Assembly: GCA_013399305.1 (NCBI GenBank)
Contig: VXAI01000066.1
Span: 2,173,796 to 2,237,795, forward strand
Reading direction: 5' to 3'
Length of the DNA: 64,000 nucleotides
Origin: Rostratula benghalensis
Taxonomy: Eukaryota > Chordata > Aves > Charadriiformes > Rostratulidae
Both the position numbers and the translations under genes were made by a program. This document shows positions 11,144-23,932 of the stretch, piece after piece. The notes under the pieces are model-generated. The model had not been told where the DNA came from, ran no database searches, and worked only from the letters and a program-made list of their open reading frames with translations. How positions within the stretch are numbered: the first letter of the stretch is position 1; the number at the start of each line of letters is the position of its first letter.

Positions 11144-14100
11144 ACTTCTATTATTTCATATCAAATACTACATCATTCACTGAGCTCTAATCGGTTTTAG
11201 CCAGTGTAAATCCACCAAAAATACTACGAGATCTGGGGAAATCAGCAAGTGCCCGATTAACCTTTACAAGGCTACCAACACTTGAACTGCAGGAAAACAG
11301 CATTGGGTGGGGAAAGACAAATAGGAGGAAAAGAAGTCCAATTCTAAGGACACACCTCCATGAGAGAATTGACATGGACCTCAGCAGAGATGATCTGTCT
11401 ACACCGATGCAAACTTCTGCTAGAGACTCACCGAAACTGGTTTGAATCAGTCAAATACAGCTTACTATATTCTGACAGTGCTCACAGGAGAACTGGCTAA
11501 AGCATGTTTTTATTAAGTTATTACAGTTGTCTGATTAGGCCAATTCTTGTAGCTGAATAAAGTTTCCTAAAGCAGACAGCTCCCAAAGTGGCACCAGATT
11601 CCCCAGTTTAGGCCCCACACTCCTCATTTGGAGGCAGCACCTCCAAACTCCTCCCCTTTGTTTTTTAAGGGTTAAATTTGCTTTGACCAGACAGTATTTA
11701 CTGGGATCACCCACAGCTTTATTTTCTTTAAAAAGAGGCTACAGAATTGGTTTCCTGCATGTCCTTCTACACTCCTTGGGTATGGCAGAAACATGACTCC
11801 AACTGTTGGTCCAACCTGAATTTTAATAGCTTTGCTTCTTTCCATGTTCGTTGAAGTCTGACAACTTCACGACACAGTTTTCACCATCATTTTAAGCATG
11901 TTGCTAACGTTATATCTCATATTTGTTTAATAAGAGAACTGCTCATCTCAGAAGAATTAAATAGAACTGGAAGTATCATTTAAATGGCTATTTAAATGTG
12001 CACAAGGGAGAGTGAGGCACCCTCCTCTCCGATACAAATCCAAGTATTGAATTTCCATGGTTTTGGTGGCCCATGGAGTAAAAGCTGGAGAAAAGAAGCA
12101 TCTCTTTTCTTGGTGGAATTGAAATAGGAAGGGAGTATATAAGAAAGTGGGTTATTTGTGGAAAAACAGGCTCTAGCTTGAACGCTAGGGTAGAAATGAA
12201 GTCTGCTGTGCTTTCTTTGTGTTCACCCTCTGGCTGTCCAGCTGGTAACCAGATCATGTGGAACGCAGGCCTCTGAAAGGTGGAAAAAGATCTGAAATAT
12301 GAAGCACTGCTGTTTTACTGCTAATTCAATAGGAAAAAACCCCTATAAAATATTAAAGAAAGTATTTAAAAATATATTAAACACAATTTGTACCATAATA
12401 GCTTAACCTGACATCAAAATGCAGCTTACAGCTTGTTTGTCCCGAGTTTCATAGTGTGGATAACAGAATAACAGGCAGAATGTTCCATACAGCCTCCAGC
12501 ATTTGACAAAATAGGATTTGGGCTTCGTTAAAACAAATTCCAGGTGGAAAATTGGGCATGCTGATAAAAGCAGTGCAGGAAAGAGTGTTAGCTCTGATAG
12601 GGTAGGATGGGTATTGAATTCACTCTTAACATTACAAGACTTAATTAAAGAGGTTGACCTGAGGACCTCAAACAGTGACAAGCTAAGATAGCCATTTCTG
12701 GTACAATGTGGTGCTGCTAAAGTTAATTCTTATTAATATGACTCAAACTGGAATGTATATAGAATATCCTAATTCAGGGGAGAAGCATGGAGCACATACT
12801 GCATCGCAGCTTACTAACAAAGAATATTCCTATGCAGATAATGCATAAACATTAGTGTACTTGAATATAGACTAGTTATCCAATAAAGACTAATTTTTAT
12901 TGATGACTCTGAATGCTTTTATGTAATTTCCTTTAGTCATAAACATCATCATCTCTCCAGTGTCCCTTCAAAATCAGAAGAAGCCCAAAGGACAGTATAA
13001 GGGCATAAGAACAGTTTTAGTTCTTGACTCTGTGTGATGGTCTATAGTTCAGTGCTAACAATCCCCAACCTGCAGTTACACTTGCAACCATCATATAATT
13101 AATATTATTATTGAAACAAATGCTTCAATTAATAGATACTTTCAAGACAAATTTTCGTTTGATTAAATTTTTGGCCAGAATGTGTCACACGCACACTCTG
13201 AATCCTGTGCTCAAAGTTGGTACCTGTTATCCCTCATCCACCTTCCACCCACTGTTGCCTATTACATTTTTCATCTAAGCCAACAAGAAGCTGCACAAAG
13301 AAAGTCAACCCTAAATTAAAGATGGAACATGTCTGAAGCAAGATTTATGTAGAGGAAGAGACTTGTGCGAGGGGAGGAAACCACAGATGACAGCAGGACA
13401 TCACTGTCAGTGCCTGACCTTAATCCCCGTTGAAAGTTTAACTGTTAAAGTTCTGTGTTCCGACACCACCAGCATTGCCACAGGTTCCTAATTCAATTCC
13501 CATAGGATGTTCTGCCTTGACCTAAAGGCTGTACAGGAGGAGATGGGACCAGAACCCAGCCATGGCTGTGACTTGGACTCTTCCCTATATGGATTGATTT
13601 ACAACTGTGGCTGGAGTTTCCTACAAGGCAGGAGGATGCTCAGTCTAAAACATGCAGCTTGCTGGCCTTCTCCCCTGGAGACCTGACCTTTTGGCTGCCC
13701 TCCAACACAGCAAAATCCCACAAAAAGTGCTGGGCCCATATGCAGCAGAGGGATGCATTCACTACTCTTCCCTTTCCAGGTAGGCAGAGAATAAAAAGGC
13801 ATTACAGCAGGATGAATGAAGTGCTGCAGCTTAGGACACCAGTGAAGGTGGCCACAGAAGCATCTGGTGGATGATTCCTGATAGAAATCTAGGCAGAAAC
13901 GCACCAGCAAGGACCCAGGAGCATCACATCCTGGGAGCCATTAGGTCAGTGGGGCACATTGTGTTTGTGTTGAGTTCGCACTTATTTAAGTATCTCCATG
14001 ATGGAGTTGGTCAAGCCTGAGGAAATTTTATTTCACTAAAATAAAGCAAAAATACACTGAAAACTTATAGAGCTTATAACATCTGCAAAAGTTAAGGTGT

Positions 14101-17100
14101 AAAAAAAATTTTAAAATTTTGCCCCTTTGATAACTTCCTTGTTCACCAAAACAGGCCCCAGTCAAAATCTACAAAAAGAATTTTTGAACATAGTAAGCCT
14201 AAAAACCATCTGGCCAATCAAATTTACAACAATAGAAAAAGTGCAATAAAAGTTTACTTCTTTTGAAGAATAAAGATGTATTTTTAAAAGCTTTATATAC
14301 AGCACTGAAATAAAGGTACAATTCTAAATGAAACCTTACTTCAGCTCTAAGACTTGAACAGAGACAGGCAGCAAATGAAAATCAGCTTTTTAAGTGTATA
14401 CTGCCCTCATTATTAAAAAGATCCTCTGATAATCCTTGGAAAGACCAAAGTTAATAATTCTGTGGGTGAATTCAACACAGTTTCTTATCATTTGACTATC
14501 CATATGGCTCTGCTAAAAATAGCCTGAATTGCCAGCTTCACTCTGGTGGACCACCTGTGGCTTTGGGGTAGAGAGTAAAAATAAGGTACCATCATATAAC
14601 CTTAACAGCACAACCAGATCTCTCCCGTGATCGTTCTGGTATACAAGACAAATACTACCAAAGCTGTATTTCTCTCCCCTCTCTAAATTACTGTAGCAAA
14701 TAAGAAGAGAACATACAAATGGCTGTGCTGGGTCCAACCAAATGCCCACTTAGTCCTGTGCTCAGCATCCAACAGTCATCAAAAACAGGTACCCAGGGAG
14801 GAGTGTAAAAATAGAGCAGGCATATAGCGATACTTCCCTCAAACACTCCCCCAGGCTCCAACAGCTTGTTGCTCGGGGACTTCCTGAGCAGAAGGGATAT
14901 GTTTGTGTTTAATATCTCTTGATGGATTTCTCTGTCTGTGCACTTGCCCAGCCTCCCCTTGCACCTATGTAAACTCAGAGTATCCATCATATTTCAGGGG
15001 CACGAAGAGGAAACTTTCACTGTACATTCTATACTTCTCCCTACAATTGCAGCATGATTGAACAGGTTGTTGCTTTAAAAGGACAGAGCATGTCTTATTG
15101 ATGATGACTAATCAATGCTGTATCTCTAAGTGCCAACTAATCTTAAATCCAGACTCACATTTTCATTTCAGTGAAAATCACTCACTTGGTGGTATGGCTT
15201 TGTCATTCCTGAAGTGACTGTCTTACAGCCTCACTTTCCAAGGGCTTTTCCTCTGTTTGGTGAATTTTGTGCATAGTTTAAAACTTTATGATTTTTCCAG
15301 TGCCTTTCTTCAGGAAGCCTGTGTGATGTCAGACAGAATTCCTGCTTAACTCTATGGTTTCCCTTCTTTGGTATTAACAAATTATTGGAAAGTTTGTTTT
15401 TGAAACAGCGAGGAGGCAAGGGCTGGCAGTGCTCTCACATGGTAAAGAAGTAAATTCCCATTAAAAAAAAAAAAAGACATCCAATCTAATATCTCCACTA
15501 ATTTGCAATTGTGCCCTTAGATATGGGTTGGGCTCTCCCTGACACAGGGAGGCAGGTTTTGCTATTACCATTGTGTATGCTGCTCCTTTACAGTACTGAA
15601 CAAATGCAGTATCTTATTTACCACCTTTAACTTTCTATGCCTCAACACTATATGCTTAAACTTATCTACTGTGTTTTAAAACCATGCTTTCTTGTTATAT
15701 TTTTTTTAAAATGTTTTTTAGTGTAGGCTACCTCAGAGACCCCTTCCCAACAGCACACGTGCCAAGTAAGACTCCCTGCCTCATTTACTCCCTTTAGGTG
15801 AAATCCCACGATAGCCACTGCTTCATCACACTTTAAAAATGAAATTAAGTGCTCTTTGGCAATAGATTTTTTTTGGCTAAAGAATCCATAGCAAATCATG
15901 TATTCACCTTGCCCTAACAATGAATAGAGACAAAGATCTGACTACGCAAAGAATCCTACTAACAGTTAATAAAAATCACACCTGCAATCTAAACAGGTTG
16001 GCCTCTGTTGGCAAGAGATAGATGCATTTTTAAGAACTACAGAGTGACTTCTATTCATCTCAAATACCTACTGGCCAAGCTTATCCCATTCGATATTGCA
16101 TAGTTATTATTTCATATTCATGTTGTGGCATCGTCTTCAAGTTCTATACCCAAGGAAGAAGTGACAGCAACTGCCTTAAAGAACTAACAAGTTAAATGTC
16201 AAGCTGCAGAAGTGGATAAAATTAGTAAGTGGGGCTGGATGGGTGACAGGGGAGAGTGTGTACAAACCACAACTGGATATGAACAACTCCCAGCAAACAC
16301 ACTGCGCTGCTCACAGCTCGCTGTTTGCTCTGCCATTACCAGGCTGCAGTCTTTAGTAGGCAGAGATGGTTTTTTAGGAGATGTGAAAGAAGGGAGGGCA
16401 GTGACTTTGGGGACTTTGAGTGCTTTTCTCACTCTTTAGTGACAGCATGGAAGGAAGTGCAAAAACGCTCATCAGAAAAGCAAGTAAATGGAGAGGATGA
16501 GAATGAGGGCAGGCATCCAAACAAAACCAGGATGGAGAAGCGAGATTTGGCAAAACTATAAGGGGATTGAAATAAAGACAGAGATTTTGTTGGATGCAGT
16601 GAAGCCGACGAAGGGCCTTAAAGAGGGCTGTGACATAGTCAGAGCAGTGAAGTCATCCCATTGAACGTGTCTGCAGCAGATCCAAGAGGAGCGAGGCTTC
16701 TGGAGAGAAGGCTGTGGGAGCAGGGGCAGGGTGATCATTGCTGAGATGGAGCCGGGGCTCCGGGAGCAGACAGCACATCCTGAGTGAGACAAAGCGTACA
16801 GCCTTGACACAAATCAAAGGGGGCTGGCATATCAAAGTTAAAGCCAGGCTTATGAGATAGAGCCTCTGGGTGCCTTGAGCACAGAAACAACAAAACAACA
16901 GTAATAGCACACGAAGCTCGATTTGGTATCAAATTACTACCTCTACTTTATCAAGAACACATCACCTCCGCACCCTTAGTGCACTGATCACCTGCCAGTT
17001 CCCATCTGTCCCATAGTCTAAAGGTACAGACTTTTTCTGCCCCTATACAGATTCCATGATCACTTCATTATCCATAGAAACATGGCTATTCACCACACAC

Positions 17101-20100
17101 ACATTAACGAAAGCATCAGATCATACACTTTCCGTATAGATTTGGATCTTTCATGGCGCAACTTTTGGGACCAACATTACCCCCAAAAAATTTCACCGGC
17201 AGCTTAATTTTGGAGGTGTGACTCCCACTGTTAAATTTTGTGCCTCAAGTTCAGATAGATTTGCAGGGGGTTCAGTGCCATAAATTCTACAATTCACAGT
17301 TTTGGTTTCCTGGCTCTTCTGTCAGTCCTTTCTTCTGTTCCTGACTGCCCATCCAGGATTTTCTCAACACCACAGCCGATAGTCTGATCATCCTTCTCTC
17401 AGACCTATGTAAAAAGGTCTACAAATCCCAAATTCCTCCATGGAACCTACATGACACAGTATATTGGTCCACTTCTTTTAAAAGTCTCAACTATCTGCCT
17501 TAGGGCATTATAGATTCTCCTAATCTCATCTGAGACAAGTACAAAATATACATCTGACTTTTCCCCCTTTTAAATTAGCTGACTGATACAAAGAGATGGA
17601 TGCAGTGTTGGTCTAACCATCATACCTGCTGTTTCATCTCCTGCTAGGTTTCACTGCTACTCTTCAAACAGAAGGGATGAGGTTAAGATCGGGCTATTTC
17701 CTGTTGCTTGCATATCTGATGTTCAAACCCCTGACATCAGAGGTTATAAACTTCTATTTAATGCTACTTTGAAATTGATTCCTTTTCCAGAAATAATAAA
17801 TATTTTCTGAGACCATGTAGGCAGAGTTACTGGCTGTGTTGGGTAACAAAAAGATCACAGGTACTTTACAATTTTCAGCCTTAGCTCCCCTGGTGCTCCT
17901 CTTTCTCTTAGTCCTGGATGTGCTACGTAAGCCATAATAAAGGAGCTTCCAAACTCCACAGCCTCCACAGTAGCAGGACAGCTACCATTACCACAATATG
18001 GCCATCTGAGTCAAAGGAGCTGTATAAAACACAACCTGCTGTCTTCAGTTCCTGTTTGCTTATATTTAGATCTTTTCCTTTTCATCCAGTGACAATGGCA
18101 GTGCATGCCTCATTGCTACCCTTGGACAAACAGCTGATATTTTGTGCTACACAGACTCTCCTCTATGTACTGTGCCACAGGTCTAAAAACACACAGGAAA
18201 GTTTGTAAAAATGCTCAGCTTCTCCTTCCATGAAGAGGATAGAGTAAGAGGACTCTTCCACTAGGTCTCTTACTATGCTAATGGAAAATACTGGGGAGAA
18301 CCAAGAAATAAAGAGCTACTGTTACCCCAGAACCACCAACCTCTGCAGTAGCAAGGCATGGACAATGAGCAAACTCATTCCACAGTTACAGATACTCACA
18401 CAACTGCTCTAGAACATAAGTAGGAAAAGAATTGAGCAACTTGGCCTTTTCAGCCTTCGGTACAACAAGCCAGAAAGAACTTCAAGTTCTCAGAAAAACC
18501 TTGTGGCAGCTCATGCTGCTGTGGGGATCATGGTCCAACTTCACACTGGAAACCAGCCCAAAGGGAGAGCAGCTTGTTACCACTGCTACCAGATCATCTC
18601 TCCTCTTAAAGAGAAAAGAAAATCAAACTCATAGCTAAACGCCCCAAATGAGTCCCCAGGGAAGAGAAAGAGCACATCTCACACCCATGAGCCAACCTAC
18701 CCTTCCACCACCTCAGTCAAGGCAAAATCCACCTCTCGCTATAGGTGTCGCTGTGGACCCATCCAGAGCACCTGGAACACCACACGTGTGTGAGATAGGG
18801 AGCAAGGGAAGAAGAATGAATACTTGAAAATTAATGATGTCAGCCTGTCTTCATATATCAGGCTAATTTGAAAGGGCTTTAATTTTCTTAAAGGATAAAA
18901 AAAGGTTTCTTTGCTAGATTAAACTTGCAATTGTCATTCATATATTGTTTATAAGGTACTCATCTCCTCACTCCGTATTTTTTTGTTTTTGATTTTGTAT
19001 ACTAGTTAGCAGTGAAGACTTGTCTGCGTGTATCAGAAGGAATAAAGAGAGAAATGTCCTTAACTGTCAGTTTTAATAAGAGGAGTCAACATGCCTCTAT
19101 TCAGGTTAAATATTGCCCTGTCACATTTCAATAGAGTCAACAGATTTTTTAAAGAAAAGTCAAAAGCACTGTGTTTGCAAAAAATAATAATAAAAACCCC
19201 TACCCCCACCCTCCTTGTCATAGAGTGTCAAAGCCCTTCTTTATTTGGGGGGGGCGTGGAGGCAGGACAGAAAATTCTTTTGTAAAATGTGAAAAATTAC
19301 TACTCATAATTGGCACTGACATGAAAAAGGTTGGGTTTTTTTGTTAGAAAAACAAAGAAAATCTCTAATTTAATAATCACCTGCAAAGTGTTATTGTGAT
19401 GGGAACAAAAAACACACAATCAAAGTCATCTCTTTTAAGTAACTATAGTGTTTTTAAGCAATCACTGCACTTTACTACAGCTCATACACATAAACTGATG
19501 ATGTGCAAAGTATAACAAGACACTCCAAATTCCTGAAGTAAAGTTTCTCAAATAACAAGTGACAAGCTACACAGAAGAAGAGCAAGAAGGTATCTGTCAG
19601 GTAAAAAACAATCACCCAGATGAACTAAAAGTAGAATATTCCGGAGTGATTGATACCATACGAAAATTTGCAAGAGTTGGCAATCTGCTGGGCAAAGTCT
19701 GATCTTCCTTTACAGCCTGGCAAGTGAGACCTTCATGACCTTCACATGCAGACTCACATAGGGTTCATCCTGCCTGGTCAAGACTGCTCTATTTCTATGG
19801 AGAAAGAGGAGATATAAAGCAGACGTCTTACAGAATAAAACACAATTTAAGAGTTACAAATTTACTTCCAGTGACAGTGTTCAAAGTGCAAGATTATAAT
19901 TTGGAATTATTTGTGCTTTACTTTCTTTGAGGGGAAACACTGCTTAGAACCTAGTTCTGGCTTAGATCCTGGTCCACACTGCCACAATTCACAGTCATCA
20001 TGTAATAATATTAAGAAAGGAATACAGACCTCAAGAACTCGTACACAGTTCCAGAACTGGACAAGAGGAATATGAGAATAGAACCATTCCTCAAGAGAGT

Positions 20101-23100
20101 AGTGTGAACCAATCCCTAATCCAGCCATTGCATCTGTCCTTGCAGTCATCCCCAGTCCAGGGGATGCACAGGGATAGATGGTGCAGTTTCAAGTAGCCCC
20201 TCTGGAGACCTGCTCCACACCTCCCCGCAGAGCCCCTGCTGCCAGCACTGTCCCAGAAAGGACAGCTGTTTGGATGAACTACGAGAACCTCATAAATCCT
20301 CAAGCTAGATGTGAGCCTTCTTTTTCATGGGGCAGTCACCAGGGGTGACAGTATGGACTGCACTTGAGGAACATGCGGTATTTCACAGAAATATCAACAT
20401 CTGTAAAACCCGTTTCATGCAAAGTTTCCAAAGCAAAGCTCACATAGGTCAGCGATGCCAAAAAAGCTCTCCTCAGTTCAGGTAACTCAGATCCCTAAAA
20501 TCCAGGTGGTTCCCGAGATTTGGTTTTACAAGCCATCTGCCAGATGCTTACATTTCATTTCACAGACGGTCTAATTTTCATGAAATGGCCCTAAGATTTA
20601 TTCGGTGAAACTGAATCCTGCTGCGTGTAAAGCCGAGAGAGGCTGAGCGGAAAAGCAGAGCGCTGCTGCTCTGTTTGCCTCCCCTGCAAAGGCACCCAGG
20701 CCAGCAGGACGTGCTCGGGATGGTTTTTCCATCCTGCTTGGAGTATGTTTCCTTCAGTGCCTGCTCCGTTATTTACAAATTCAATGACCAGCGTGCTCCC
20801 CTCTGACTCGCCTCCGTGCCGGCTGCTGCCAAGAGAAACCCCTGCAGGGACCCAGCTACTCTGGGGGCTGGCACTGGGGACAAAAGGCTCATCCCTTCTG
20901 CTGACCCTCCAGCCCCACGTGGCTTCAGCAACAGTGGGACAGTGGTCCTGCGCTGCCCTGCACCCCTGAGAGCACAGAGCACTCAGAAATACCCATCCTG
21001 GCCACCAAGAGCGAAATATCAAGGGGCAAAATGGAGTTGTAACAGTTCTAGGAAAAAAAAAAACCCAAACAAACCCCCCCAAAAGATACTAGTAAATAAA
21101 AGGTTTTCATTTAACAATAACAAAAGAAAAGGGTAAGCAGGTACTTTATTAGGGAAAAGCAGTAACTGCAGATAACAGCAGTTTCTCAGCTTCCCCAAAG
21201 AACCCACAAACCTCACCGTGCTTCGTCTGTACCCAGATCCCCCACCTTAAAAGTGGAAACAGATAAATCAATGTCATGCATAAAGATCAATGAAAACACT
21301 CAGCTAGATTATTTAACAAAATTGTTTTCTCATGAAAATGACTTTTTTTATGAACTGTTCCTAAACTTACAGAAACACTCACAAAAAAAAAAAGGCACTG
21401 TAATTTTCTGTGAAAATGGTAGTTTACCTGAAAATAGTACACAGTTCATATAAAAGCCATCTTCAAGTCAAGATATCTACATATTGATATCAGATTAAGT
21501 TGGGAGGCCCAATATTCAAAAAGAGTACTTCATTAAAATAGTAATTCAATATTATATTTTCTTGCTTTACTGTATGCAAGAAGTGAAGAAATCAAAGCCA
21601 GAGTGACTTTGTCTTGAAATGGGGAGTTCTTTGCTCCTGCTACTTTCTCATCTAAACGGCTTGTGGGCTTTAACAACTGCAACAAATTCATCCTGCCCTG
21701 GCTGCAATTCTGCGTATTAAACAGGAAAGAAAGCAAACCCTGAAAGAACCACACTTAAGCATATGAAGACATGCTGGAGGGTCTGGATCTCTGCTTTGGA
21801 ATTTAAAAAATAGCATTTCCTAGTAGCCTGGATTTTTTTTTTCCCCCCCGCTTCCTCCACCCAGCCTTCTTTTGCACAGGTTTGTGTGGTAACAACATCC
21901 TCTTTGCCCAAGCAGCCTCAGTAAGGTCCTCTCTGTGGCAGCCTAAGTGCTCATTAGGTCAACAGTACATTCAACCCAATCCTATTTATAATGTATTCTA
22001 CTTGCTGTCAAGCTCTTCCCAAAAGATGCTTTCAGGCTTCGTATTTTCTGTAAATAAAGTAAATTTGGTAGAAGTGGAAATGGTTTCATCCCTTCTACTC
22101 ATTATCAAATGTCTCCCAGCAGCAGAGGATGCCGCACATCTGAACGTTTCCCATTCCTGCAGGATGCACTGTCATTACTGAAAACATGACCTGATGTCAC
22201 AGGAATTTAATTCTCCTTGGCGTTTCACTTTTAAATTTAGCCTTCCACATGCATACTTTTCTGAGCAGCCATTGCTAGTGTGACTTCATATAAACAGACA
22301 ACAAATATTTCATAAATTAATCTTTGTAAGACAGGGTTCATTAATCTGTAAGAGACTCCAGTCGTATGTTAACCCAAAGGGCATAACACTGAAATTCTGT
22401 GATGCCTTCTGACATACAAAAGTAGTTCCAAATTTGCAGTCATTATCCAAATAAGCCTCTTGATAAGTCAAAAGCAATCAGATACTTGGTCTTCAAAAAA
22501 ACCACACAGAAATTTCACTAATTAATTACTTTCACAGGTAATACACAATTAAATATACAACTTTATACAAAATGGCGTTTAATCACAGTTTTAGATGTTT
22601 TTTCTTAATACACATAGGTATTACAATGCATCTAGCAAAGCCCAGTGACAAACCTCAGGACCTAAAAAAATACTTTGTGCTTCCTTCAGAAAAATCTTCC
22701 AAAACTACTTATTTGACAATTAAAAGAATATGTCATGCTCACTGCTCACAAAAGATATGTCCTGACTCCTTACACATTTTATCATGCTTATTTCATTTAT
22801 TTTTAATTGGGTTTTGGTTTGTTTGGATTGGGGGTTTTTTCTGTTTGTTTTTGAACATACGCAATTTGTATCTTTCTCACCCTGATACCCTAACAGGAAG
22901 CTTCCTGGAGTTTGCACAGAGAAGTTGTTGGGACTTGGGGGTTTCTTTCAGTACTAAAAATGGCAAAAGCCTATCCAGAAATATATACATATATAAACTC
23001 TTACATGTAGGTGCATGTCTGAGCATGCAGACAGTATTAACAAGGAAAGGTATGTACATAAGCAATTTCTTAATTTGCATCTGCAGCCATAGCATTCTGG

Positions 23101-23873
23101 GACAGCGCTAAGGATTCCCATTCTTTCTCTAGTGCCCTTGTGAAAGTCCCATGAAAATACGGGCCTTTATATCTAAGACTTCATTGTCTAGCAAAGCTTG
23201 GAGCCAGCATCATTGTCATTAGGCACAGCCATTTTCCCTTTTTTCTTTTTATTTTTCCTCCCCACATGTATAGTATTTTCAAATTTGGAACAGCACATTT
23301 GACTCTAGCAGCAGTCCAACATGCTTTAGCAGGAACAAAACTCTTAAGAGATTACTGCCCAGCACACCCTGGATTAAATCTCACAATTAGGAACTCAATT
23401 TGCATTCTCAAAGTGAAATCCATTGTTATAACTGCAACTGTAGTTGACACAGTAGAAAAACCTATTGTTGAAGTAATTCCTGCAAAAGGTCATACACTCA
23501 AAGCCTTCAATTTTTCTTGACAGCCTCTCAGCAATGAGCAGCGCAGTTGCTCTGTGTCCAAATAAGCTGCACTGACCACCCCGCTTACTTCCACAGACAG
23601 CGTGGGCTATTGCCACCCCACGGACCTTCCCGGTTGTAAAATATCCTTTTGGGATATTTGAGAGACCTCACCATCCACACTCCTGAGAAGATTTCATTCT
23701 CTCCAGCCAAGGGCCAGCGCCAAGCAGTCCTGCCTGTACGCTGCTGGGGGCTGCGGTGGGGAAGGGGCAGGGATGGGTGACACTAGGGATGCAGAGGGTG
23801 CTGGAGGGGCTGCACCCCAATGCAATGTTGACACAGACCCCACACACAGCAGTCCCCATCTCTGTGCAGCTGT
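11144..23873. other. Long non-coding stretch, no gene found
   Basis: About 12.7 kb without a supportable gene or confident mobile element. Low-complexity pieces include an A-run near 15463-15475, a G-run near 19245-19255, an A-run followed by C-run near 21052-21080 and a T/G-rich patch at 22806-22853. A GC-richer stretch lies at about 20600-21000; its longest frame (20591-21082, minus) has no recognisable domain. The longest open frame of the window (22572-23111, +, 179 codons) crosses the T/G-rich patch and looks like chance. Nothing else was recognised. Confidence 0.6.
22806..22853 (+). repeat. T/G-rich low-complexity tract
   Basis: The tract is made almost only of T and G in short runs, with the same style as the patch at 6618-6663. 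It is simple sequence; an old expanded oligo-T tract is a possible origin. Confidence 0.65.
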
Positions 23874-23874
23874 G

Positions 23875-23932
23875 TCATTGTGGTTAGACTCAATCTTAAA
23901 GGCCACTTCCAATATAAACAATTCTATTTTCT
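23875..23932 (+). mobile_element. CR1 LINE 3'-end fragment (sense)
   Basis: This is the only CR1 fragment seen in sense orientation. GTGGTTAGACTCAATCTTAAAGG matches the CR1 tail pattern GGTTGGACTCGATGATCTTAAAGG, and CACTTCCAATATAAACAATTCTAT follows where CR1 has CTTTTCCAACCTAAATGATTCTATG. It is diverged and short, so it is an old insertion. The flanks could hold a little more of the element that is too decayed to follow by eye. Confidence 0.8.

Noticed and set aside
20591..21082. 163-codon minus-strand frame
   Set aside because: Lies in a GC-richer patch with two other minus-strand and two plus-strand frames across the same DNA; no domain or conserved motif.
22572..23111. Longest open frame in the window (179 codons, + strand)
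   Set aside because: The product has no recognisable domain, crosses a T/G simple tract, and overlaps two minus-strand frames. Nothing resembling splice-bounded coding or a start context was seen.
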